From assembly GCA_003134045.1 (NCBI GenBank), contig PLAH01000095.1, positions 1 to 35,944 of the forward strand: DNA of 35,944 bases, written 5' to 3'. This document shows positions 24,694-31,427 of the stretch, one piece after another (within the stretch, counting starts at the first letter, position 1; every line of letters begins with the position of its first letter). The notes under the pieces are model-generated. The model saw nothing but the letters and a program-made list of their open reading frames with translations. It was not told the DNA's origin and ran no database searches. This DNA comes from Gammaproteobacteria bacterium (GTDB lineage: Bacteria > Pseudomonadota > Gammaproteobacteria > Steroidobacterales > Steroidobacteraceae). Both the position numbers and the translations under genes were made by a program.

Positions 24694-24705
24694 GACTAAG
24701 TAGTC
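24694..24705. repeat. Inverted repeat upstream of the marR-type gene
   Basis: GACTA-AG-TAGTC forms 5-bp perfect arms about 58 bp upstream of the promoter -35 box. It could be a regulator site, but short arms like this occur by chance. Confidence 0.35.
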
Positions 24706-24762
24706 AAATGACGAGTGATCTAAGAGTGAGCATTCAGCAAGTACTTGCCTTTCTAAAAGTAA

Positions 24763-24792
24763 TTGACATGTCACCTAACTACGCCAGATAAT
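24763..24792 (+). promoter_or_regulatory. Sigma70-type promoter of marR-akr with overlapping operator
   Basis: TTGACA (24763-24768) is a consensus -35 box, followed 18 bp later by GATAAT (24787-24792), a 5/6 -10 box. Transcription should begin about seven bases on, at 24799-24800, which is the A of the marR ATG. The -35 box is embedded in a perfect palindrome TGACATGTCA (24764-24773), a plausible autoregulatory MarR operator. No ribosome-binding site is present between the -10 and the ATG. Confidence 0.65.
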
Positions 24793-24799
24793 CGTTAAC

Positions 24800-25237
24800 A
24801 TGTCCACCAAATCTCACGACCTTGCAATGTCATTCGCTATATTTGAGCGAGAACATGGCCTAACCGCTAGCAAGCTCCTGCTTCCGCATAAAGTTAGTTT
24901 AAATCAAATGTCGATCATTTCGCATTTAAGCCGCAGTGACGCTCTGACGATCTCTGACTTATCCAAACTGACGGTTTCAGATAAAAGTTCAACCAGTCGT
25001 ACCCTTGCAGGGCTCGAGAAGCTGGGTTGGATTAACAAAGTTGCGGGCAAAGCGGATCGACGGAAATCGTTTATCCAGCTTACAGCCAAGGGTCGGAAGC
25101 AGGCGACAATCGCAGATGAGATCTGCGACTCACTTTCAGACAGGATGGAGCTTGCGATTACTTCGCAGGAAAAACGTCAGCTAATTAGCTTACTAGGTAA
25201 AATTGTTGATTCATTGATTAGAAGCAGGAAAGAATGA
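24800..25237 (+). CDS. MarR-family transcriptional regulator
   Basis: This 145-aa winged-helix protein has an N-terminal dimerisation helix (MSFAIFEREHGLTASKLL), the HTH region (LNQMSIISHLSRSDALTISDLSKLTVSDKSSTSRTLAGL, in two blocks around the recognition helix), the wing (GKADRRKSFIQLTAKGRKQ) and a C-terminal dimer helix. MarR proteins typically sense small phenolic or oxidising ligands. The stop overlaps the start of the aldo/keto reductase gene (ATGA), so it probably controls that gene and itself. Codons are AT-rich, unlike nearly everything else in the window, suggesting recent acquisition. There is no ribosome site, and the promoter suggests a leaderless message. Confidence 0.9.
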   Translation: MSTKSHDLAMSFAIFEREHGLTASKLLLPHKVSLNQMSIISHLSRSDALTISDLSKLTVSDKSSTSRTLAGLEKLGWINKVAGKADRRKSFIQLTAKGRKQATIADEICDSLSDRMELAITSQEKRQLISLLGKIVDSLIRSRKE

Positions 25238-26274
25238 AATACAAAATCTTTGGTCGCAATTCAGGTCTTCGCGTTTCAGAAGTCGCATTGGGAGCTGCAA
25301 ATTTTGGGATCTTGGACGGCAATGGATTAAACCCCGAACAAGCAAAAAGCATATTTGAAAAGTATCTAAGCTTGGGCGGAAACTTCATTGATACTTCAGA
25401 GACCTATAAGGCGGGCCAATCGGAAGCAATAATCGGGGAGTTAATAAATGCTGATCGCGATCGGCTAGTAATATCGTCTAAGTACACAAGAGGAGTGACT
25501 ACCAAAGAAGGTATTTCAGCGATCGGCAACAGTCGCAAAAGTATGGTTCGCGCAATTGAAGGGACACTTAGAAGACTGAAGACCGATCATGTAGACATCT
25601 ATTGGGTGCATGCCGAGGACCGACTTACTCCAATGGAAGAAATCCTTCGCGCATTTGATGATTTGAGCCGCGACGGAAAGATCCTTTACGCTGGCATATC
25701 GAACTTTCCTGCATGGAAAATTTCGCGTGGCGTAACGATAGCTGAAGCAAAAAACTCAACTCCGATAATTGGCGTACAGCTTGAGTATAATTTGGTCGAG
25801 CGGAGTGCTGATCGGGAGCTTCTCCCTATGGCGGAGGGGCTCGGTCTTGGTGTAATGATTTATTCCCCACTTGCTCACGGAAAGCTTTCAAAGATTGTCA
25901 AAAGCAGTGAGAGTATGGCCGCAGGCCGTGTAACTGAGATGAAAGATCAAACTGCGCGAATCAGAGACGAGGTTTTCTTGATCTCTGAAGAACTCAGATG
26001 CAGTCCTTCGCAGGTCGCAATTGCGTGGTCATATGCTAAGGCAACGGCATCGACAACAGCGCTGATTCCAGTTTTGGGGGCTAGTCGCCCAGAACAACTT
26101 GAGGACAATGTGAAAGCTCTTCTGATTTCACTCTCAGCTGAGCAATTGGCGAAAATTGAGCGCGTCAGCCAGATTGATCTCGGAAATCCGCAGACTGTCG
26201 TGACGCAATATCTTCCAATGTTTAGAGGTGGAGCGCTTGACGCTATTATTGAGCCATTTGTACCGAATGCATAA
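25234..26274 (+). CDS. Aldo/keto reductase
   Basis: This 346-aa NADPH-dependent oxidoreductase is of the AKR superfamily (TIM barrel), nearest to the YajO/potassium-channel-beta-like group of predicted oxidoreductases. The catalytic tetrad is complete: Asp53 and Tyr58 (NFIDTSETY), Lys83 (VISSKYT) and His126 (DIYWVHAED). NADP-binding blocks such as YSPLAHGKL, IPVLGASRPEQLEDN and the QVAIAWSYAKA helix are present. The substrate is unknown. It is translationally coupled to the marR-type gene upstream, suggesting an inducible detoxification or carbonyl-reduction unit. Composition is low in GC (roughly 45-50 percent by eye) against the high-GC background, a sign of transfer. Confidence 0.92.
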   Translation: MKYKIFGRNSGLRVSEVALGAANFGILDGNGLNPEQAKSIFEKYLSLGGNFIDTSETYKAGQSEAIIGELINADRDRLVISSKYTRGVTTKEGISAIGNSRKSMVRAIEGTLRRLKTDHVDIYWVHAEDRLTPMEEILRAFDDLSRDGKILYAGISNFPAWKISRGVTIAEAKNSTPIIGVQLEYNLVERSADRELLPMAEGLGLGVMIYSPLAHGKLSKIVKSSESMAAGRVTEMKDQTARIRDEVFLISEELRCSPSQVAIAWSYAKATASTTALIPVLGASRPEQLEDNVKALLISLSAEQLAKIERVSQIDLGNPQTVVTQYLPMFRGGALDAIIEPFVPNA

Positions 26275-26443
26275 CAGCAAGCAACAAACGTTAGATAGTT
26301 CGAGTCACGCAGGATGGCCGAGATAAAGAGCTGGCCCCCCTTTGAGACAACGAGTTCTTCTAGGCGAATTCAGGTAAGGCGCACAGCCTATCGAGGGAGT
26401 GGGCGCGTGTCGAATCGCAGCAGGAGACTCGGGCCCGGCTGTT

Positions 26444-26644
26444 CTAAGCGGGAACGTCTTTGCGGCGGATCGACAGCTGTTCGGGGGCTTCGATGCCCAT
26501 CTTGACGCGGCGGCCGGTGCCGCCGAGCAGGGTGATCTGAATGGGTCCGTTGGCGAACAGCTGTTCCATGGTCATGCTGCCGTCCACCCCGTCCGCGGGC
26601 TGGATCACGATGGATTCATCGGCGCGGCGACTGAGGACGAGCAT
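26444..26644 (-). CDS. csrA: CsrA paralogue with RsmN/RsmF-like helical insertion
   Basis: This 66-aa RNA-binding translational regulator starts MLVLSRRADESIVI (strands 1-2) and ends with ITLLGGTGRRVKMGIEAP and LSIRRKDV, which includes the RNA-contacting Arg of the last strand. Between strands 2 and 3 there is an extra stretch of about 16 residues (ADGVDGSMTMEQLFAN) absent from standard CsrA (about 60 aa with a short turn there). Pseudomonas RsmN/RsmF has a helix inserted at the same position. It is the third gene of the flgM-flgN-csrA unit, three bases after flgN, so it should be expressed from the sigma28 promoter with late flagellar genes. The targets cannot be read from sequence. Confidence 0.85.
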   Translation of the reverse strand: MLVLSRRADESIVIQPADGVDGSMTMEQLFANGPIQITLLGGTGRRVKMGIEAPEQLSIRRKDVPA

Positions 26645-26647
26645 GGC

Positions 26648-27082
26648 TCAAGCCCGTGCCAGGGCTCGCAGCGCCCTTGAGAAAGTCTTGCCCTGAGGAC
26701 CGTAGGTCACGGGAGCTCCACCGCGCACGATGTCGACGAGCTGGCGGATCTGATTCTGGCGAATGTGGATGATGTGGCCGTTCACTTCGTTCGCCGTGCG
26801 GCAGCCGGCCATCAGTTGCATCAGCGCGCGCCAGCGTTCGGCGACGGCGCCGGCGATGCCGGGCGCGTGCGGCTCGGCGGGGCCCCAGAGCGCACGGCGT
26901 TCGCTCTCCAATGCTTCGATCACGCCGAGCAGACGAATTTTTTCCGCGGCCGTCTCGTGCACTGCGTCGGGAGTGTCGCCGGTCAGCGCGGCGCGCTCGG
27001 CGGCCAACGCAATCGACAACAGGCGTGCGGCCTCGATCTCACGATCCAGCAAATCCTCGAGGCGGCGCGCATCCTGATTCAT
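26648..27082 (-). CDS. flgN: FlgN, flagellar export chaperone for hook-filament junction proteins
   Basis: This 144-aa, mainly helical cytoplasmic protein chaperones FlgK and FlgL to the export apparatus. It shows the long N-terminal coiled region (LEDLLDREIEAARLLSIALAAERAAL), RRALWG and the C-terminal family features NEVNGHIIHIRQNQIRQL and TYGPQGKT. Its position, six bases after flgM and next to flgA/flgB, is the standard one. The family is weakly conserved, so context carries part of the call. Confidence 0.88.
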   Translation of the reverse strand: MNQDARRLEDLLDREIEAARLLSIALAAERAALTGDTPDAVHETAAEKIRLLGVIEALESERRALWGPAEPHAPGIAGAVAERWRALMQLMAGCRTANEVNGHIIHIRQNQIRQLVDIVRGGAPVTYGPQGKTFSRALRALARA

Positions 27083-27088
27083 GGCGTG

Positions 27089-27409
27089 CTACTTCAGCCC
27101 GCTTTCGAACTGCAATAGCTTGCCGGCTACCCGCCCGGCGTCCACCTTGTAGGTGCCGGCATCGAGTTGCTGCTTGATGGACTTTACCTTGTCCGTATTG
27201 ACCACCGGCGTCTTGGCGATGGTTTCCTCGATCTTCTGCAAAGAACGGGCGGAGCTGGTCAGGGTGACTTGGTCCGCGGCCTGCGCGCTCGAAGCGGCCG
27301 CCGCGGCCGGGTCGTTCTGCGCTTTGTCGGCAACGACCCCGCCGCTGTTCGAGCCCTTGATGGGCACGACCGGTTCGGCTGTCGAATATCCACTGATCTT
27401 GTTGGTCAC
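27089..27409 (-). CDS. flgM: FlgM, anti-sigma28 factor
   Basis: This 106-aa protein binds and inhibits FliA (sigma28) until it is exported through the finished hook-basal body. The N-terminal half is disordered (Ala/Ser/Gly-rich). The C-terminal sigma28-binding helices are recognisable in [36 protein letters not shown] and the ending [14 protein letters not shown]. The start is GTG with AGGAGA at ideal spacing. A near-consensus sigma28 promoter sits upstream, giving the classic feedback arrangement. Confidence 0.93.
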   Translation of the reverse strand: MTNKISGYSTAEPVVPIKGSNSGGVVADKAQNDPAAAAASSAQAADQVTLTSSARSLQKIEETIAKTPVVNTDKVKSIKQQLDAGTYKVDAGRVAGKLLQFESGLK

Positions 27410-27447
27410 CGAAATTCTCCTAGGGCAAGCAATATGCCCATAACCAG

Positions 27448-27474
27448 TTATCGCCCGGTTTTGGATGAACTTTA
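27448..27474 (-). promoter_or_regulatory. Sigma28 (FliA) promoter of flgM-flgN-csrA
   Basis: On the minus strand TAAAGTTC, an 11-bp spacer and GGCGATAA match the FliA consensus TAAAGTTT-N11-GCCGATAA at 15 of 16 positions except one in each box. The -10 ends 39 bp before the flgM GTG, leaving a leader of about 32 nt that includes the AGGAGA ribosome site. Confidence 0.88.
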
Positions 27475-27537
27475 ACCACTTCGTTCATTTCAACCCCGTG
27501 ATGGATGTTATCGACTGTGACGCGGTTCACTGAAGGC

Positions 27538-28308
27538 CTATTGAAAAATAATTTCTACGATCTGTTCGGAACGCGCAATCCCCTCGACGATCTTCCCCGA
27601 CGATAGGTTCTGGACTCTAACCCGTTGATTGACCAAGCCATCGCTCAACGCGCGGCCGGCCATACGGACGCTCATGCCGCCGGCGTCGGCGAGCAAGGTA
27701 ACCGCCTGGCCCCGCTGCACGGCTTTTGACGCCACCAGCTGCTGATTGGTGATGACCGCCCCGCCGGATATGGGGCGGGCCGCCGTCAGGCCCACGGCGA
27801 TGGCGGGGTCGTCGAAGTAGCCCGGCGGCAATTCGGACATGTCGTGTTGCTCGACCTTGAGGTCGGCGGCGGTCAGCACGCTGCCGAGCACGATGGCGTG
27901 GGCGGCGATCGTCACGGGCGTGGTGCCGATGACCCTGACCGGGACATATAGATGCCAGGCGCTGGGGCCTGCGCATCGCAGCTCGACGGTGACGCGGTCC
28001 TGCATGTGCCGCGCGGTGCCGATGACCGGTTTGACCGGACCGGCGCAGCGCTGCAGCTGTAAATGCGGCTGCAGCGGGCCGATCAAAAAGCGCTGCCGGT
28101 TCGTCAGCGGCGGCAATTCCCGGGCACCGGCGGCCTGGGCCACGGCCTCGAGCTGGGATATGTCTTGCAGGTCGGTAGCGGCCGCGGTCTGCGGAAGTTC
28201 GGCCTGAGTTGCCTGGGCGCCGGTCGGCGCCGGCCCGAATGTGAGCCCCACCGCCGCGGCCAGGCTCAACGACAGTATCCAGTGACGGTATTTTGGCGCT
28301 GTTCTCAT
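27538..28308 (-). CDS. flgA: FlgA, P-ring assembly chaperone
   Basis: This 256-aa periplasmic protein assists assembly of FlgI into the P ring. It has an N-terminal signal peptide (MRTAPKYRHWILSLSLAAAV...GAQA) and the typical FlgA body: VTVELRCAGPSAWHLYVPVRV, the SAF-like IVLGSVLTAADLKVE, LPPGYFDDP, AARPISGGAVITNQQLV, VQRGQAVTLLADAGGMSVRM and a VRVQNLSSGKIVEGI ending. The ATG at 28308 was chosen because it opens the signal peptide; the frame remains open further upstream. A consensus sigma54 promoter predicts transcription starting only about five bases before this ATG, and there is no ribosome site. Confidence 0.93.
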   Translation of the reverse strand: MRTAPKYRHWILSLSLAAAVGLTFGPAPTGAQATQAELPQTAAATDLQDISQLEAVAQAAGARELPPLTNRQRFLIGPLQPHLQLQRCAGPVKPVIGTARHMQDRVTVELRCAGPSAWHLYVPVRVIGTTPVTIAAHAIVLGSVLTAADLKVEQHDMSELPPGYFDDPAIAVGLTAARPISGGAVITNQQLVASKAVQRGQAVTLLADAGGMSVRMAGRALSDGLVNQRVRVQNLSSGKIVEGIARSEQIVEIIFQ

Positions 28309-28323
28309 CTTAGATGAGTAGCA

Positions 28324-28339
28324 AGCAAGCCGCGTGCCA
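28324..28339 (-). promoter_or_regulatory. Sigma54 promoter of flgA
   Basis: On the minus strand TGGCACGCGGCTTGCT matches the RpoN consensus TGGCACG-N4-TTGCT exactly, with GG and GC separated by 10 bp. Predicted initiation is near 28313, leaving a leader of only about five bases before the flgA ATG. Confidence 0.85.
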
Positions 28340-28542
28340 GGCCGCGCTCGCGGCTGCCGGCGCAGGCGGCGGCTCATGCGCCCTGCATCGCCGGCTGGGG
28401 GACGAGGCGCTGGCGGCATACCGGCCGCGATCCGGCTGCAAGGCGCGGCGCCCCCGGCAAGACCTTGCCGCGAACCGCCATCGTCGAGCGGCTGGCGCGG
28501 CGCCTTGCGGTCGTCGAGGCGCTGATTGCCCCGTTCCCCGCG

Positions 28543-28559
28543 TTGGCACAGCTCTTGCT
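28543..28559 (+). promoter_or_regulatory. Sigma54 promoter of the flgBCDEFGHIJ operon
   Basis: TTGGCACAGCTCTTGCT has GG and GC 10 bp apart and matches the RpoN -24/-12 consensus at all key positions. Predicted initiation is near 28570, just upstream of the GAGGAGA ribosome site and 14 bp before the flgB ATG. Confidence 0.88.
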
Positions 28560-28583
28560 TTAGCTTGCTTCGAGGAGATTTAC

Positions 28584-28970
28584 ATGTTTCAAAACATTTT
28601 CGGCATCCACGAACAAGCACTGTTGTTGCATGGCCAGCGCATGGGCGTGATCGCCACCAATTTGGCGAATGCGGACACGCCCAGCTACAAGGCGCGGGAC
28701 ATCGACTTCAGCGCCGTGCTCTCGCACGCCGACGGGGGTGCCCTGCCGTTGCAGACGACTCAGGCGGCTCACATCGATCTGAGCAGCGACGGCATCGGCA
28801 CGGCGGATCTCCTGTATCGCAATCCCTATCAGGCGTCTCTCGACGGCAACACGGTCGAAATGCCGGTCGAGCAGGCCGCGTTCTCGGAGAACAACGTGCG
28901 CTACCAAGCCAGCTTGCAGTTCGTCAACCTCACGATCGCCGACATGCAGCTCGCCATCATGGGCCAGTAG
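28584..28970 (+). CDS. flgB: FlgB, proximal rod protein
   Basis: This 128-aa rod subunit is exported by the flagellar type III system and forms the base of the rod with FlgC, FlgF and FlgG. The flagellar rod N-terminal motif is clear (LLLHGQRMGVIATNLANADTPSYKARD, in two blocks around ATNLANADTP), as is the C-terminal heptad helix (NNVRYQASLQFVNLTIADM). GAGGAGA precedes the ATG. The frame stays open upstream to 28314, but that part lies before the promoter. It is the first gene of the long flg operon. Confidence 0.96.
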   Translation: MFQNIFGIHEQALLLHGQRMGVIATNLANADTPSYKARDIDFSAVLSHADGGALPLQTTQAAHIDLSSDGIGTADLLYRNPYQASLDGNTVEMPVEQAAFSENNVRYQASLQFVNLTIADMQLAIMGQ

Positions 28971-28991
28971 CGGCATACCAGGAGAATCGTC

Positions 28992-29417
28992 ATGTCCTTG
29001 TTCAATGTGTTCAACGTCTCGGGAAGCGCCCTCAACGCCGAGACCATTCGCCTCAACACCACGGCCAGCAACCTGGCCAACGCCGAGAGCGTCAACGGCG
29101 ACTCGACCAAGATCTATCGGGCGCGCCACCCGGTGTTCCAGGCCATGATGGATACCTCGGATCCGTTCGCCGAAGAGCAGAACGCCGCCTCGGGTGTGCG
29201 GGTGCTCGGTGTGGTGGAAAGCACCGCGCCGCCTCTGCAGCGCTATGCGCCGGAGAATCCGCTCGCGAACAAGGATGGCTACGTATTCACCTCGAACGTC
29301 AATTCGATCGAGGAGATGACCAACATGATTTCGGCCAATCGCAGTTTCGCAACCAACATCGAAGCCATCAACACGGCGCGCGATCTTCTGCTCAAAACGA
29401 TTTCGATGGGTCACTAG
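28992..29417 (+). CDS. flgC: FlgC, proximal rod protein
   Basis: This 141-aa rod subunit follows flgB with a 21-bp gap and an AGGAGA ribosome site. N-terminal SGSALNAETIRLNTTASNLANAES and the C-terminal SNVNSIEEMTNMISANRSFATNIEAINT helix are typical of FlgC, including the conserved YVFTSNVN-type turn before the final helix. Its length is standard. Confidence 0.96.
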   Translation: MSLFNVFNVSGSALNAETIRLNTTASNLANAESVNGDSTKIYRARHPVFQAMMDTSDPFAEEQNAASGVRVLGVVESTAPPLQRYAPENPLANKDGYVFTSNVNSIEEMTNMISANRSFATNIEAINTARDLLLKTISMGH

Positions 29418-29434
29418 ACCCCTAGGATATATTT

Positions 29435-30148
29435 ATGGTCAACGGCACCAACCAAACCAATCCAACGGGCACGGGCTCGACCACCGGCACGAACTCGAGC
29501 ACGGGCACGGGCACGGGTTCCACCTCGGGAGTGAATGGCGCCGCCACCTTGGGTGGCACGGATTTCCTGACGCTGATGCTGGCGCAGCTGAAGAACCAGG
29601 ATCCGACCAGTCCGGTGGACAGCAACACCTTTCTGACGCAGCTGGCCCAGCTGAGCGAGGTGCAGGGCATCAACACCCTCAACACCTCGTTCAGCACGCT
29701 GTCGAATTCCCTCACGTCGGCGCAGACCATGCAGGCCTCATCGCTGCTCGGGCACACGGCGCTGGTCACCACCCCTACCGCCAATCTGACGAGCGGCGGC
29801 ACCGTCACCGGCGCCGTCACCGTGCCGCAGACCACAGGCTCCGTGACTTTGACCGTCGCCGACAGCGCCGGCAACGTGATCAAGACCATCAATCTCGGTG
29901 CGCAGTCGGCGGGCCTCGCCAGCTTCACCTGGGATGGAACGGGTTCCACCGGCACGGCCGCGCCCACCGGAACGTACACCTTGAGCGCGACCTACGGCGG
30001 CCAAACCGCCAGCAGCGCGGCGGCGACCACCGCGGTCAACGGCACGGTCGAGAGCGTCAGCATGGGAGCGGGGACCACCGGCATGACCTTGAACGTTTCC
30101 GGCGTCGGCAGCGTCGCGATCAGCGCCCTGCAGCAAATCTCCAACTAA
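29435..30148 (+). CDS. flgD: FlgD, hook-capping scaffold protein
   Basis: This 237-aa protein forms the cap on which hook subunits polymerise. After a low-complexity Thr/Gly/Ser N-terminus (residues 2-35, from near-repeated ACGGGC units) comes the conserved FlgD core: DFLTLMLAQLKNQDPTSPVDSN split over two blocks, FLTQLAQLSEVQGI and SLLGHTALV. The C-terminal part is an Ig-like domain (TFTWDG-like SFTWDGTG, GTYTLSATYGG) and the ending SVAISALQQISN. It starts 17 bp after flgC with AGGA upstream. Confidence 0.95.
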   Translation: MVNGTNQTNPTGTGSTTGTNSSTGTGTGSTSGVNGAATLGGTDFLTLMLAQLKNQDPTSPVDSNTFLTQLAQLSEVQGINTLNTSFSTLSNSLTSAQTMQASSLLGHTALVTTPTANLTSGGTVTGAVTVPQTTGSVTLTVADSAGNVIKTINLGAQSAGLASFTWDGTGSTGTAAPTGTYTLSATYGGQTASSAAATTAVNGTVESVSMGAGTTGMTLNVSGVGSVAISALQQISN

Positions 30149-30166
30149 TTCATCAGGAGCACATCA

Positions 30167-31399
30167 ATGTCATCTTTCAGTATTGCGTTATCGGGCCTGA
30201 CGGCGGCCAGCTCGGATCTGGACGTCACCGCCAACAACGTGGCGAACGCCGATACGATCGGCTTCAAGGGTTCGCGCGCCGAATTCGCGGACGTGTATGC
30301 GTCGGGCGCGGTGAACCTCAACATGTCGGTCACCGGCGAGGGCGTGCGCATGGACGATAGCGCGCAGCAGTTCACGCAAGGAAACATCAGCACCACGTCC
30401 TCGAACCTCGACCTCGCCATCAGCGGCGACGGCTTCTTCACGATGAAGGATGCCAGCGGCACCGTCTATTCGCGCAACGGCGAGTTCTCCGAGGACAAGA
30501 ACGGCAACGTCGTGAATGCGACCGGCCAGGCCCTGCAGGTGTACCCCCCGACGACGACGGGCGGTTTCAACACCGGCGCGCTGACCGACCTGAATCTGCA
30601 GACCGCACAGAGCGCGCCGCAGGCCACGACCAGCGGCAACGTGATTCTGAATCTGCCGGCCGACTCCACCGCGCCGGCTGTCGCATTCGATCCGACTGTC
30701 CCGGCGAGCTACAACCAGTCCACGTCGACCACGGTGTACGACTCCCTCGGCCAGGCGCATACGGCAACCCTGTATTTTTCCCAGGGCACGACCACGGCAA
30801 CCACGAGCACGTGGAACGTCAACATGGCCATCGACGGCACCACGGTTACCGCCACACCGGCGACGCTGACCTTCAATAGCGCCGGTGCGGTGACGCCGGC
30901 CAGCGCGGGAGCGATCTCGTTCGGCGGCTATACGCCCGCGGACGGTGCGAGCCCTCTGACGGTCAGCATGAACTTCGCGCAGAGCACGCAGTACGGCGGC
31001 GACTTCGGGGTCACGGCGATCACGCAGAACGGCTATGCCACCGGTCAGCTGAGCACCGTTTCCATCGACGGCTCGGGCATCGTCTCGGCGGTGTACACCA
31101 ACGGCCGATCCACCCAGCTGGGCCAGCTCGCCATGGCGAACTTCCCCAACCCGCAAGGTTTGAAGCAGCTGGGCGACACCAACTGGGCGGAAACCTTCAC
31201 CTCCGGAACGGTGGTGTCGGGGGCGGCGGGATCCGCGGGATTCGGCACCATTCAGTCGGGCGCGCTCGAAAGCTCGAACGTGGACTTGACCACGGAGCTC
31301 GTGAACATGATTACCGCGCAGCGGGCCTTCCAGGCCAATGCGCAGGTCATCACCACGGCCAACCAGCTGTCCCAAACCGTCATCAACATCACTCATTAA
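30167..31399 (+). CDS. flgE: FlgE, flagellar hook protein
   Basis: This 410-aa subunit forms the hook. It carries the N-terminal flagellar rod/hook motif (LSGLTAASSDLDVTANNVAN, then IGFKGSRAEFADVY), the LDLAISGDGFF segment, a central variable beta domain rich in Thr/Ala/Ser, and the C-terminal block GALESSNVDLTTELVNMITA followed by QRAFQANAQVITTANQL. Its length is close to that of E. coli FlgE (402). AGGAG precedes the ATG, 18 bp after flgD. Confidence 0.97.
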   Translation: MSSFSIALSGLTAASSDLDVTANNVANADTIGFKGSRAEFADVYASGAVNLNMSVTGEGVRMDDSAQQFTQGNISTTSSNLDLAISGDGFFTMKDASGTVYSRNGEFSEDKNGNVVNATGQALQVYPPTTTGGFNTGALTDLNLQTAQSAPQATTSGNVILNLPADSTAPAVAFDPTVPASYNQSTSTTVYDSLGQAHTATLYFSQGTTTATTSTWNVNMAIDGTTVTATPATLTFNSAGAVTPASAGAISFGGYTPADGASPLTVSMNFAQSTQYGGDFGVTAITQNGYATGQLSTVSIDGSGIVSAVYTNGRSTQLGQLAMANFPNPQGLKQLGDTNWAETFTSGTVVSGAAGSAGFGTIQSGALESSNVDLTTELVNMITAQRAFQANAQVITTANQLSQTVINITH

Positions 31400-31427
31400 G
31401 CGCAAGTCCAGCTTAAGGCCATAGATC

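Larger units (their letters stand above)
24292..24799. other. Gene-poor stretch at the left edge of the low-GC insert
   Basis: 508 bp with no intact gene. It holds a frameshifted remnant of a regulator C-terminus (24453-24586), two short inverted repeats and the promoter of the marR-type gene. Outside these I see only short chance frames. Composition shifts from GC-rich (24480-24580) to AT-rich (24640 onward). Confidence 0.6.
28309..28583. other. flgA-flgB divergent control region
   Basis: 275 bp with a consensus sigma54 promoter at each end, pointing outward, about 200 bp apart. The GC-rich centre should hold enhancer sites for a FleQ-type activator; I cannot identify them by eye. One plus-strand frame is open across nearly the whole gap (ending TAG 28561-28563), but it has no ATG start and is probably chance. 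Confidence 0.7.

Noticed and set aside
24292..26443. Mobile element ends or integrase attachment sites around the low-GC insert
   Set aside because: I found no transposase or integrase gene, tRNA gene, or matching direct or inverted repeats at the two edges.
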